A stretch of DNA of 64,000 bases, taken from Homarus americanus (lineage: Eukaryota; Arthropoda; Malacostraca; Decapoda; Nephropidae). This document shows positions 1 to 11,465 of this stretch, piece by piece. The stretch covers positions 322,501-386,500 of the forward strand of contig NW_024729696.1 in the NCBI RefSeq assembly GCF_018991925.1. Reading direction: 5' to 3'. Within the stretch, counting starts at the first letter, position 1. The number at the start of each line of letters is the position of its first letter. The notes beneath the pieces were generated by a model. It worked only from the letters and a program-made list of their open reading frames with translations, did not search any database and had not been told where the DNA came from. The translations under genes were made by a program, and so were the position numbers.

Positions 1-570
1 TATTCGTGGAAACTTTATCCAATTAGGGGAAGTTTTTAATAATTTGTTTTATTTATTTTTTTTACCATTAATTATACTGAGTGCATTATCAAATGTAATA
101 GGAATTTAATCTGCCACGAGAGCGCATTAGAGTTAAGTGAACAATTATTATTATTTTTTTTTACTTAACAAAGGCTGCCGAATTATTATGATATATGAAC
201 TGTTGGATAAACGCTCACCGCACCGTACTGTGAAGCGAGAAGTTTAATGAAGCCAGTCCTAAGTGCTTCATAGTAGACGTGAACCAGGAATTGAAGCGAG
301 GCATAAGTGCTTCATGGTAGACGTGAACCAGGAAGTTATACAGAATTATGTCATCTTTGTTTACACGTTAACCATTTTATAACAATTGTCTTATAAACTT
401 AGTGAGAACATCATTATAATCAACCTCAGTGAACGATAAGATTCAAAATCAAATCAGTAGTCTTCAAAATTCTTAGAATCAAGGTAAATATTTGGAAAAG
501 AAAGGAGTAAGGTATCTTTTGTGATTTTATAATACATACATACAATATCGGTGTTCGTCTCTGTATGTTC

Positions 571-660
<90 letters not shown>
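571..660. repeat. (CT)n microsatellite
   Basis: About 44 uninterrupted CT units; a shorter run lies at 757-775. Confidence 0.99.
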
Positions 661-661
<1 letters not shown>

Positions 662-939
662 CCATGTGACTACCCGAAGTAAATCACACATAAATCCAGA
701 TAGATGACCAACAGCGAACTTGCCAGGTTTTCATCCCTGTAAGGTTTCGTCATAGCCTCTCTCTCTCTCTCTCTCGTATCGAAAATCGTATCAACTGTGT
801 AGATTTAGAGGCGAAAATGCGCGTTCGTAAATTTCAGGGGACCGCGTTTCAATTTCGGCCGCGTTCAGAAAAGTAAAGAGAGGAGGGAGTTTTTAGATCC
901 TGATTAGCGTTGAACTTCTGTGGGTTTAAGAAGTTGGCA

Positions 940-1260
940 TCGATTTATTGACGAAGGGAGTAGAGGAGGGGGAGGAGAGAGAGAAGGAGGGAGGAAGGAA
1001 GAAGAGAGAGGATGGCTAGAAGGTAAGTGAAGAAGGGTAAAGGGATGGAAAGAAAGAAGGACGTATAAATGGAGAGAGATAGAGAGAGGGAAACATGAAA
1101 AAAGAAAGAAAGAAAGAAAGAAAGGTTGGTTACTTCTTTTTTGCAGGAAAGACAATAAAATACTGTCTGTCTGTCTGCCTGTGTCTCTGGGTGGATGGAT
1201 GGAAGATAGATGGATGGATGGATGGAGCAATAAATGGTCAAGTTAGCGCCAATCCGAATA
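940..1260. repeat. Purine-rich and tetranucleotide simple repeats
   Basis: GA/GGA-rich run to 1100, (GAAA)n at 1098-1123, (CTGT)n near 1165 and (GGAT)n at 1190-1228. Confidence 0.9.
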
Positions 1261-1354
1261 CGCTTCAATCCTCCTGAATCCTAATCTTAGTAGGTACCAA
1301 TTCTTTATAACCTCGACACCAGCCACATCAAGAGGCAGCTGTCCTAATGTAAAT

Positions 1355-1565
1355 ACGTTTATTGTTTACTTATTTTCTTATATTCTTGTTTGCTTACTTA
1401 CTTACTATCTTACTTTCTTACGTTTTTTTACCTACTCTCGTATTTACTTTCTTATTTTCTTACTGTCTTACTATCTCATTTTCTTACTTACCGTTTTACT
1501 TTCTTACTTTCTTAAATACCGACTCTTTTATTTGCTCACTTAGTTACTTTATTACTTTCTTAAGG
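1355..1565. repeat. Degenerate (CTTA)n
   Basis: CTTACTTACTATCTTACTTT-like tetranucleotides over about 200 bp. Confidence 0.85.
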
Positions 1566-1579
1566 TACACAAATCAAAT

Positions 1580-1580
<1 letters not shown>

Positions 1581-1655
<75 letters not shown>
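1581..1655. repeat. (CA)n microsatellite
   Basis: About 37 uninterrupted units. Confidence 0.99.
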
Positions 1656-1657
<2 letters not shown>

Positions 1658-1913
1658 AACGGACGGGCGGATAGACTCGGTGACGTATAGACAATTACAA
1701 ACTAAGGTAGCGGCTTCTTGGCTCCTCAAATTCCTGCGTATATACTGTATATCCAGGCGACCTTCAGCTAGGAGTCTTAATATTCACACCCACAGCCACA
1801 TTCCCGGACTACAAGAGGCGACGTGAGGTTGAGCAGTAAGGAGAGAGGAAGAGAGACTGAGAGATAGAGATAGTGTATGATATGTTGCACAGGTGGAGGT
1901 AGCGGTATACAGC

Positions 1914-1916
<3 letters not shown>

Positions 1917-1995
<79 letters not shown>
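1917..1995. repeat. (TC)n microsatellite
   Basis: About 39 units; followed by a 300-bp GGA/GA-rich purine stretch at 2095-2415. Confidence 0.99.
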
Positions 1996-1996
<1 letters not shown>

Positions 1997-3250
1997 GTAT
2001 GTGTGTGACAGGTGGGACACAGGTGCTGCAAAAATGAGTTGAGTGGGTGTGGTATTTTAAAAACGTAATGAGTGGTGCGAGTCGGATGGCTAGCGGGCGA
2101 GAGAGACTTGGGAGGAAAGGGAGAGAAGAGAGGAGTCTTGGAAGAAGTGTGGAATCTTGAGTGGAGAGGGTAAGAAGGGAATGTGGAATGGGAGGGAGAG
2201 GAAGGAGGGAAGACTTAAGAGAGGGAAGGGAGATATAGCCCACGTAGGATATGGAGGGAGGAGGAAGTGAGGAAAAGATAGGAGAGAGAAGAGAGGAGGA
2301 GAACGAAAGTATTGTGGAAAAAAGAAAGAGGGAGATGGAAGGGGACGGGGTGTGAGGAGGGAGAGAGGCAGATGGAAGTGGGCGGGGTGTGAGGAGGGAG
2401 GGAGGGGGGAGTGCTAGACAAGAACAAATTGGTGGGCTCAGCGGCTCTGACCCTCCGTCAAGACATCAGGCTACACCAGCAGACACTGAAGGTGACGATA
2501 AGACGTTTGTGGTAAAATATGGGGATTTGATAGTGAGGGTAAAATGATCGACATCCTATCTGTAAGGAAGTGGCAGCTGGCGAGAACACAAGGGGACGAT
2601 GGCTATTACAGTGACTAGAAGAGAACATGAGTGCTGATGTACTTAATGAATTACTGAGCTTTAACAACTAAATTATTGAAAAGTGTATTATATGTTATTA
2701 CTTACGCTAGTCATCAGTAATTATAAAGTAAAAGAGACACATCCCTCTGGTTGTTTAAAAGTGTTGAGATGACTGGTACTGTATAATATATTTGTGTTGG
2801 ATTCAGTAAAAAAAAGAAGTCTTAATTTTGATAGAGTTTTTCTTCATCAACTGGTAAGACTGTGTACTAATGTCACATCACTTTTCACTTTGATTGTTAC
2901 TTAAAGAAAAATTATGAGCGACAATGAGGATATCACACACTCAGCCGTTGCGAGATATATTAATCCCGTTTCCTTTGTTCAGTTATACAGATCTTTCAAT
3001 TATCATAAAACATCTGCGTGACATCTGTAATATTCGTGTGGCCGATTTATTCTCTGTTTTTGCGAAGTTTCTCCAAGAGGCTTATATATACTGATGGACT
3101 GTACAGGGAGGTGGGTTGAATTACTGCATCTTGTTATAGAATAATACTATAATATGGTTTTCCTTTTCAAATAACACGATGATTTCGGAGGAGGGAGGAC
3201 AGCGGTATATTTTGTAGAATATATTCAGAATATATTTTTTTTCACAATAA

Positions 3251-3252
<2 letters not shown>

Positions 3253-3305
<53 letters not shown>
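3253..3305. repeat. (CT)n microsatellite
   Basis: About 26 units. Confidence 0.98.
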
Positions 3306-3307
<2 letters not shown>

Positions 3308-3358
3308 ACAGAGGCCTTTATATCCAATTACTTTTACCACAAACGTCAGAATAACTGT

Positions 3359-3520
3359 ACCACCATCACCACTACCACTACAACCATTATATAAAACACA
3401 TCACCCCCCACCATCCCCGACCACCCCCCCCCACTACCACCACTATCACCACCACCCCCCCACTACCAACACTATCACCACCCCCACTACCACCACCATC
3501 CCCCTTTACCAGCCACCCCC
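3359..3520. repeat. (CCA)n-rich stretch
   Basis: CACCACCACC and CCCCCCAC blocks, degenerate. Confidence 0.85.
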
Positions 3521-4004
3521 CGAAGCATGAATTATTGGCCCAATTCCTCGTGTCCAAACCCTGAATAATTGTAGTGGTTCTTTTGTACACAACCTGGAAT
3601 TATTGAAATCCTTTACAGGGGAAACTTCGAATACAAATTGGAGCAGTCAGCCGCGGTAGAGACATAGCCTGTGTTGCCACAAGGCGTCTTTGTTGCCATT
3701 AGTGTACGTTTGGCGCCCTTAATTGCCGTCGTGTTGCCAATTAGCTCCTGTGTTGCCATTGGTGTACATTTTCCTCCCTAAACTCCCACCATGTTGTCAT
3801 TAAGCTCCTGGTCGACTGAGATTCTGAAGTTTTAGGTAAAACATCTTTTGGGTGAGTGCTAATGTATGTATGTTCTACTTAAATCATTATATCACACCAA
3901 TGTTGTCTTAAATTTGTGTATGATTGTATGTATACATAAATGCATACATACATACTCTTGCACTCTCTCCCTCTCCCCCACCTTGCCTTCCCTCTTTCGA
4001 CGTG

Positions 4005-4515
4005 AGTGAGAGGAAAGATGAAAGAATGAATAACAGGATTGAGGAGAGTGTGAGAGGTAATAGTGAGAGCTGGTGTAGGATACAGGAGTGAGAGGGATGA
4101 GAAGCAGGAAGGGAGAAGCGGAAATACGAGCTGTGAGAGGCAGGAATGAGAGGGCCAGAAGTGGGAAGATGTGAGAGGCGGGAGTGAGAGGGATGAGAAT
4201 CAGAAGTGACAGGGGCGTGAGGAAAGAGTGAAAAGGCTGAGAGGCAGCAGTGAGAAAGACAAAATTGAGAGGTGTAAGAGGGAAGAGTGAGAGGGGTGAT
4301 GGGAAGCAGAAGTGAGGGGTGTTAGAGGCAGGGGTGAGAGTTGTAAGAGGGAAAAGTGAGAGGTGTAAGAGGGAGGAGTGAGAGGTGTAAGAGGGAGGAG
4401 TGAGAGTTGTAAGAAGGAGGAGTAAGAGTTGTAAGAAGGAGTAAGAGTTGTAAGAGGTGTAAGAGGGAGGGGCGAGAGGAGTGAGTGGGGCGAGAGGAGT
4501 GAGAGGGGTGAGAGT
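4005..4515. repeat. Purine-rich degenerate minisatellite
   Basis: Repeated GTGAGAGG-TGTAAGAGGGAG units with many changes, best between 4320 and 4450. Confidence 0.8.
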
Positions 4516-4587
4516 GCCGGCCTCCTAGGTGTTAAAGGTGCAATGTTGACCTGATACCTGGTCCTCCCCGCTCTTGATTATTGTAGG

Positions 4588-4702
4588 ACAGGTCACGCAC
4601 ACAGGTCACTCACAGATCACTCACAGGTCACTCACAGATCACTCACAGGTCACACACACATGTCTCTCACAGGTCACACACACACAGGTCAATGTAACAC
4701 AT
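4588..4702. repeat. CAGGTCACTCACAGATCACT tandem repeat
   Basis: 10-11-bp half units (CACTCACAGGT / CACTCACAGAT), about 9, grading into CACACACA. Confidence 0.85.
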
Positions 4703-5623
4703 ATACAGGTCGGTATGCGATAAATGAAATTGTAGTTACATATGTGTATGTCTACGTCCATGTCATTACTAACCTTCTTATGTAGTATCTCAACCCTACC
4801 GAGACAACAGGAGTCGCAGTATTTATTGTAAAATTCATCGAACCCCTCCGTAAAGATACTTTTTTGAGCGTGTGTACCTCTAACTATAAAGCCCCTAATA
4901 TCCTTTGTTGTTCAGTGTTAAGAACATAAGAATGGAGTGAACTGCAGCTGGCTTATTGGTCCATACTGGGTAGTCCCGTTTACTCGTACACCTAACCTCT
5001 ATCACTCATACATCCAATCAACCTATGCTTGAAGTTATCCAGGCCAGGTGCTGTGTAGTACTTCAATTATGAATGATTAGGTTGTTATTAGTGACATACA
5101 GTAGGAAAGGGTTGTTTGAGACCTAAACAGAACAGTTGCCTTTTCCTAAATAATATGTATGAGTATTTATGGGAGAAGCCAACACGTAGCAAAAGGACTA
5201 ACTGAAATATTAGATATTAAGTGGTATTTCTCCTCTGCTCTATGGGTATACCAGTTTAATTGAAAGACTAATCATTATGTATTCTCCTTTAGTTAGAGGA
5301 TCTCGAAGCATGAATGATGGTCTGGGTTCATGGGGTTCGTTATGGAATCGACTCTTTTATAACACAATTGAAGCCCAAGTTGTGTATAAGTGTTACACCC
5401 AACTTTATTCTCCAACACTCATCCAAACGAATCGGAAGACAGACACAGACACGAAACATCCAAGGAAGCCCACTAAATTATTCTCATCTCTAACATAAGG
5501 AAGTCACTGGTAAAGAGGACAGGCATACCATCACGTTATCTACTCAGGGTATAATGCCAAAATATTCCATCCTGTGTTCAAGCATGTAAAGTACGGAAAG
5601 GGTCGCGATATTCTTGTTTTGTA

Positions 5624-5624
<1 letters not shown>

Positions 5625-5660
<36 letters not shown>
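5625..5660. repeat. (CA)n microsatellite
   Basis: About 17 units; a (CT)n run follows at 5816-5869. Confidence 0.98.
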
Positions 5661-5661
<1 letters not shown>

Positions 5662-5813
5662 ATTTTAGGTACCATATCTAAGGTTACGGATTAAGAAATT
5701 CTCGTGTTTCATGTTCCTGGACTTAAGTCTTAGTTCCTTAAGTGTTTCTTTTATTGTCCTGGGTCATAATTTACAAATATTTTATGCCACCTTTAGGGAT
5801 GCCCCGTCCCTAA

Positions 5814-5815
<2 letters not shown>

Positions 5816-5869
<54 letters not shown>
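5816..5869. repeat. (CT)n microsatellite
   Basis: About 27 units. Confidence 0.98.
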
Positions 5870-5872
<3 letters not shown>

Positions 5873-6950
5873 TATCCTGAAGTAGCACACAAAGTCTATG
5901 GCATAACTCCCTCACCCAGCCCACTCAACATCTGATACAGTGAATGTTAGGTCATTAAGCAACAATAGTTTGTGGTGTGTTACTGTAACATAACAATGAA
6001 TTCCAAATCAGAGTAATAAAAGTTTGACTACAATTTTCATGAGGTGGTAAATATTGCTTTTGTTTATTATTATATTTATACATTATTAATATATGTTTGG
6101 GTAGATTAAAATGGGTAGAAGGGGGGAGGGCAAGAAAGACAAAAAGAGAAATAACTGAAAAAGAGAAAAAGAGCACAGAGGAGAGGAAAGTAAGAGGTAG
6201 AGGAAATATAATAATAAACAGATAGACACAACAAGAAAATCGAATGAAAGATAATACCCACTTTTGACCTTTGACTCCTAGGGTGACTTTGACCTTCATT
6301 GATATTTTAAATCATCACAGATCCCTCAGCAAATTCTCATAGTCATAGGGCAGATAAGAAACGCTAGACGGACAGACGGACGGACAAATGAAGCAGCGAC
6401 CGTAAGTCAAGACAGAAATAGACAGACAGACACAAGGCAGTCCGCGGCAACCATAAATATTACCATAATCCCGCCATGCATCATCGCCACTACCACCACT
6501 AAACCGACAGATTTTACTATGATATATTCTCTACGTTTTTAAGTGCTGGTCTAATCTAGCCAGTAAATTATGGCTGTTTCGCGTGATCTAAGGTCATTAA
6601 TTATCGTAAAATGGCCTCATCCATCTTGATGTGGGATTTGAAGCCAAAAAGAACTTGGCCGTCCCGGGAACATTAGTGTCAATAAAATAAGTGAGAAGAT
6701 AAAATGTGCTGAGCTGCCATTAGACTTTATATTGTTCAATGTGGTGATGTGTACAGGATGTGTTTCTCAGCTTAGGTACTCAGAACTCGCCTGACTGCCA
6801 ACATATCTCTTAATGCTCTTATTTCAGTTACTACTGCATTAGAAGGGTAAACATGGTTATATTCTATGCCATAGCTTGGATCTATGTGATTCACTCAGTA
6901 GAAACGAATAACTCATGTTTCTCCAAACTGAAAACTGAAAAGAAAAATTA

Positions 6951-6991
<41 letters not shown>
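6951..6991. repeat. (AAT)n microsatellite
   Basis: About 13 units. Confidence 0.98.
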
Positions 6992-7009
6992 TGCTTGGCA
7001 CAATTATTT

Positions 7010-7262
7010 ATAGTGCTGGATGTTTGGACACATCCTGGAGCGCGTGGCAATATTAACAATTTATACCTAAACTTTACCAAGGTATTTGATAGTGTACCTC
7101 ATAGGGGAGCGTCCTAGTCTAAATTAGAGACTTTATGACTTCAAGCAATGGTTGGTGATAAATGGTACGGAATCGTCACGTGTACTATACCTATGACAAG
7201 CGGAATACCACAAGACAGCCTACTGCGGGACCTATATTGATCGTTGGTTTATTGGGCTAATG

Positions 7263-7263
<1 letters not shown>
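7010..7263 (+). mobile_element. CR1-like LINE reverse transcriptase fragment
   Basis: Reads RGNINNLYLNFTKVFDSVPH, then further on VTSGIPQDSLL, matching the palm of the 27.8-kb copy and supplying the motif A that copy lacks. It is cut off by the (AT)n tract at 7265. Confidence 0.7.

Positions 7264-7264
<1 letters not shown>

Positions 7265-7339
<75 letters not shown>
7265..7339. repeat. (AT)n microsatellite
   Basis: About 37 units, at the broken end of a LINE RT fragment. Confidence 0.98.
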
Positions 7340-7340
<1 letters not shown>

Positions 7341-7692
7341 CAAGTGTGGCTGCGTGGCACTGGCAGTTTTTCTGGCTAAATAAACTGTTTCAATTCAACT
7401 AGTCCGAACGAATCCAGGAAAAAAAGTCACAAGAATAAAAAGCACGGAAAACCCAAACCTAGCCTAATAAGTCATGTGACTTTCTTTCCTTCCACCGTCC
7501 GCACATCAGTCCTCACGATAAACCAAACTTCGGCTAATCATTCACATCGTCAACAGACTTCAGTTTGCGCTAAATCACAGGTATTTCAAGGGTGACTATG
7601 GGTTCACTGTTTCTTTTGTAAAAAGTATTGCCTGCCACTCATCCTGTAATTCATCATATTGACCCACTGACACTAATGATGGGAAATGTTTA

Positions 7693-8010
7693 CTCTTATC
7701 CTCTTCGCCACTGATCGGCTCGTTAGCCACTCGGTGCCGTCACAACACTTTCTGGCAGATTATTCCAAGAGTTCACAGTTCTCTTCCGAAAAAGTTTGCC
7801 CTCACAGTTTTCTGGTCTTGCAGCTTCTTCAATCTTGAGCTGTGACCCCTTGTGGGGCGAGCGTCCGCCAGCTCCAAGTAAGGACACTCGACTGAGTAGT
7901 GCCCCCTGAGGTACTAGGTCACCCCTTGACCCGCCTGTAGTACAAGCTAGGCAAGTTCAGGCGCTCCAATATCTCAGGGTAGTTGGGTGCCGAAGTGCAG
8001 TGGTAAGCTG
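7693..8010 (-). mobile_element. CR1-like LINE 3' end fragment
   Basis: Minus-strand match to the last 250-300 bp of the 27.8-kb LINE: ATCCTCTTCGCCACTGATCG, then the reverse of VNSWNN, the GGGTCACAGCTCAAG-like stretch and the HLNYPEILERLNLPSL region. The end is 5'-truncated in the usual LINE way. Confidence 0.75.
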
Positions 8011-8060
8011 TATGGTGCACTTAAGCTGGCTGTTGCAACTAGTTGCTACACATTAAGTAA

Positions 8061-8690
8061 GTGACAAGAGACATTGTCATTTCTTGGTACCTCGGATTTT
8101 TAAATATCAAAACAAAATTACATGTATTACAAAATTTTATAAAGGTTCACGAAAGTGCTAACACCAGAAGTTGTTTTTCTTTATTTTTTTATGCTTATTG
8201 TTTTGATGATTTTATGAATAAACTACAACTATCTATTATAATTTTAAGTAATTTTTATGATTTTTTATTTACTGTCCCGCTTCACAATTCACCTCCCGCT
8301 GAATCCCTCTTTAAGAGACGTTTCCTAAATGATGGTGAACGCTTCCACGAATTCCTCCTCGCCACTGCTGATGTACTGTATATCAACCTCAATTTTAAGG
8401 TAAGTTATTTAACACATAAATTTACACGATAATGCATAGAACCTAATAGAACCTGACCTAACAAACCCAACTTATTGGGTTTGTTAGATCAAGTGCTATG
8501 CATTGTCCTTTCCATTTTTGTGTTTAATATCATACTTATAGTATGTACAAAAAATTTAAACCAAATGGCACATATCCTTCTGGTGTTAGCGCTTCCGTAA
8601 ACCTTTACCCAAGGTTTTAAAAAGGTATTATTATCGTTTTGGTCATGCAGCAAATTTTTATCCTCTTCAACACTGATTGGCATAAGGTGA
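8061..8690. repeat. Fold-back region
   Basis: Two inverted arms meet at about 8473 (CCTAACAAACCCAA against TTGGGTTTGTTAG). Further out AAAGGTTCACGAAAGTGCTA-ACACCAGAAG at 8140 faces CTTCTGGTGTTAGCGCTTCC at 8579. The arms are unequal, with indels. Confidence 0.6.
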
Positions 8691-9125
8691 GGTTAGGGTA
8701 GGTTGGGTTAGGTTAGATTGAAATTATGTTTTTCCAATAGTTTTTGATGTGTTTTGGACGATTCTGACCTTTGGAAAATAGGTGCATGACCTAAACGATA
8801 ATTGTATCTTAAAAATTATAGAACTTTTCAAGAATTACGAGGTTTTTAAAAATCTTGGTAAAATTATCGTTTCGGCCATCCAACTACGTATTTGGAAGTT
8901 GAAATTCCGGTGTTGTTTTTTTTGTGCTTTGAACTATTTAGACCTTCATTTCTACTGCAAATCACTGGTTTTAGAGCCCCCCATATCCAACAATAATAGG
9001 GGACCCCAGTGGGAACCAGGGGTTTTGGGTAGGGGAAAATCACAAAAAGCAGTAATTTGTGATAGAATTGAAGGTTAGAATTGTTCAACCTAACCTAACC
9101 TAATCTAAACTAACTTAACCTGTGA
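8691..9125. repeat. Related fold-back element bounded by TTAGG-like stretches
   Basis: GGTTAGGGTAGGTTGGGTTA at 8692 and CAACCTAACCTAACCTAATC at 9087 face each other across sequence related to the preceding fold-back (TTGGTAAAATTATCG, CCGGTGTTG). Consistent with an element carrying telomere-like ends. Confidence 0.5.
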
Positions 9126-9649
9126 AAAGTACTTCCTCAAAAACACGTTCAAGAATATAAACAACAAACCAAATACACTAACATCAGCGGTGTAGTCATC
9201 AATATTAGCCGGGTAAAATTTTAGATTCGGTCATCCCTGTATTTACCTAACCTATCCTAATGTAATGCAACCTAACATAACCAAGCCACAGAACCCAGCA
9301 ACTTAATTATTTCATTATTTTCATGAATATTAATTTCAGATCCCTGTATTATATAATTTCAATGTGCACCAGAATCATACATAACGCTTCATTTATTTCA
9401 AGGATCACACTTTCTTAGGTGGGTGATTAGTGGGTCTCATGACCTGAAGATGTCTTTAATAAATAAAAAAATTATGGTATTTTTAAGGAGATTGTGATAA
9501 GTTTATGTAAAAATGAGCAAAGTTGTATCCCTTCAACATTACATTACACAACATTTTAAAATATGGAGTGAGAAAGCAGAAAGGTGTGGGTGATTAGAAA
9601 GATGCATGTTGTCTTAATTCCTGTGTGCATGTGTGTGTGTCAGGAACAC

Positions 9650-9781
9650 ACCCCAACATCACATACACACACCCCCAACACCACCAACACACACCCCCCA
9701 ACACCACCAACACACACCCCCCAACACCACCAACACACACCCCCCACCACCAACACACACCCCCCAACACACACCCTCCAA
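9650..9781. repeat. Minisatellite, 22-bp unit
   Basis: CACCCCCCAACACCACCAAC plus AC, about 5 copies. Confidence 0.9.
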
Positions 9782-10294
9782 TATTTATTATTATATATTC
9801 TTGTATGAGCGACCGCTTCTTTCCTTCAGAAACCAATTTTTGGAATTCTCTCTCCTCTTGTGTTTTTCCTCTCCCTACAATGTCTTTCCTTAAGTTTTGG
9901 CTCTATGACTATGCTGAACATATTTCAGTAATTTCCCACAGGGAGAGGTGACATGTGAATTTTAACCCTTTATCAGCAGCAAAGGATTTCCTACTCCACC
10001 CCCATATGCACAAAAAGGAAAAGTAGGAAAAAGTCTCATTGTTCCTGTAGGGTAGTTAACTTCTACTGAGGATTGGTGCCATTTAAAGGTTAACAAGAAA
10101 GGCGGTGTGGTGCCCCTACACAACCCCAACCTATCTGCAAAAAATAGACCAATATTTCTACTGAATGTTGAAATTTATGACCCACAGTTATCCTTGAGGT
10201 AGAAAATTGGTCTGCTGTATGATGCTGTAATCACTGAATAGAACAATTGTTTGTTAATTTTTATTCCTAAATTATTGACTGTTTTAATGATGTA

Positions 10295-10548
10295 CAGTCT
10301 CGTTCAAGATTCTTCGAACACTGCTGGGGACAGCTGGCAACTCAAGGCCGTTTGTTTACTATAGTACGTTGTAAAAATTATAAATGGATGTAAAAGGTTA
10401 TCAGTGATTAGTTACTTAGTTCCCCGCTGCTTAATTCATGGTTGGGCTTTGTTGTTTTGTATTATATTATACTACGTACTATAGTAAACAAACGGTCTTG
10501 AGTTGCCAGCTGTCTCCAGCAGTGTTCGAAGAATCTTGAATGAGACTG
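10295..10548. mobile_element. MITE family C
   Basis: 254 bp, ends CAGTCTCGTTCAAGATTC and its reverse, with about 75-bp TIRs reaching CAAACGG-CCTTGAG and TTTACTATAGTACG, flanked by TA. Confidence 0.85.
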
Positions 10549-10664
10549 TACCACATCTCTCTATATCTTTTAATTTCCATTATACAGTATGCTGCATTGT
10601 AAACTTGATATGGCATCATATATTTGCAGAGGACATCTTTCTCAATGATCCAGAATTTAAGGAT

Positions 10665-10855
10665 CCTGTTACTTTTACTTTTATCCTCTTCGCCACTGAT
10701 CGGCTCATTAGCCGCTTGGGCGATCGGTCACGTCTCTGATTACTTTTCCTTTTCATTTATCCTTTTCACCAAAAGATCGGCTTGCTAGCCGCCCGGGCGA
10801 TCGGTCACGTCTCTGTCACGCACTGTTGGCAAATACTGGGCATGCACTGGCTGTT
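10665..10855 (-). mobile_element. Two adjacent CR1-like LINE 3' ends
   Basis: The LINE terminus (ACTTTTATCCTCTTCGCC, GATCGGTCACGTCTCTG) appears at 10673-10739 and again at 10742-10850. One 3' end therefore lies directly next to, or inside, another. The pair splits the exon described at 10627-10971. Confidence 0.75.
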
Positions 10856-11269
10856 GGACCAGAATATATGAGCCATGAAGACCGCTATACCAATGAACTT
10901 CGAAAGGCATATCATATGATTACTAAATTTAAAGAGGAAAAGCAAGTCCTTAATGACCCCAATGGTATCAGGTAGGTTTATTGATGCTATGTACAGTATT
11001 TGAACTTCATGTCTAGGATATATACTGTACACAGTAATATTTACTTTTATATTGATTTCATATCAGCTTTAATTTTTTAAGCGTGGCGCGGGGTTATGCA
11101 ATGTTTACAGTGCAGGTTCGACATCACTTGTTCAATTGATTCGTGTCTTTTGTTTGTGAAGTGTTGTTTTGAGAGGTACTCTGTAAATTTCGGTTTTTTT
11201 TTTCTCTCTAAATTTAGCTGTTACCCAGAAATACTGTATGAACAGAATAAGTAAAAAGAATGCTTTTCA

Positions 11270-11465
11270 TTACTGACTAATAACGGTTTACACCAGCGCT
11301 TTCTGTTTACATTACGTGATCAGTTGAATCGTGCGGTTTCTGTCAATTACTTTGTGATTTTCACTGTTTTCTCCAATTTTGTTGTGTTAGCGATGAACAT
11401 GGAAAGACAAGGTAAGAAGAATGTTTCCAAGAAGCGTTCTGGTGAACGTAAAAGAAGTTAACAAG
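11270..11465 (+). mobile_element. Tigger-like 5' fragment
   Basis: GTTTACACCAGCGCTTTC ... ATGAACATGGAAAGACAAGG, coding GKKNVSKKRSGERKRS-stop, is a third relative of the transposase start seen at 13.6 and 49.9 kb. TIRs are not seen. Confidence 0.5.

Larger units (their letters stand above)
1..5200. other. No gene seen; simple repeats
   Basis: Apart from the listed microsatellites and minisatellites there is no splice-bounded coding stretch or recognisable element. Open frames are translations of CT, CA or GA tracts. Confidence 0.7.
5200..6950. other. No gene seen
   Basis: Unique-looking AT-rich sequence with two microsatellites. The short open frames (for example 5277-5498) have no recognisable domain or good splice context. 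Confidence 0.6.

Noticed and set aside
426..3327. Open frames of RERERE, SLSLSL or THTHTH
   Set aside because: Translations of (CT)n and (CA)n microsatellites.
8260..8401. Exon-like frame AESLFKRRFLNDGERFHEFL ending at GTAAGT
   Set aside because: It lies within the arm of a fold-back repeat, lacks a convincing acceptor, and its phase does not join the 10,627 exon.
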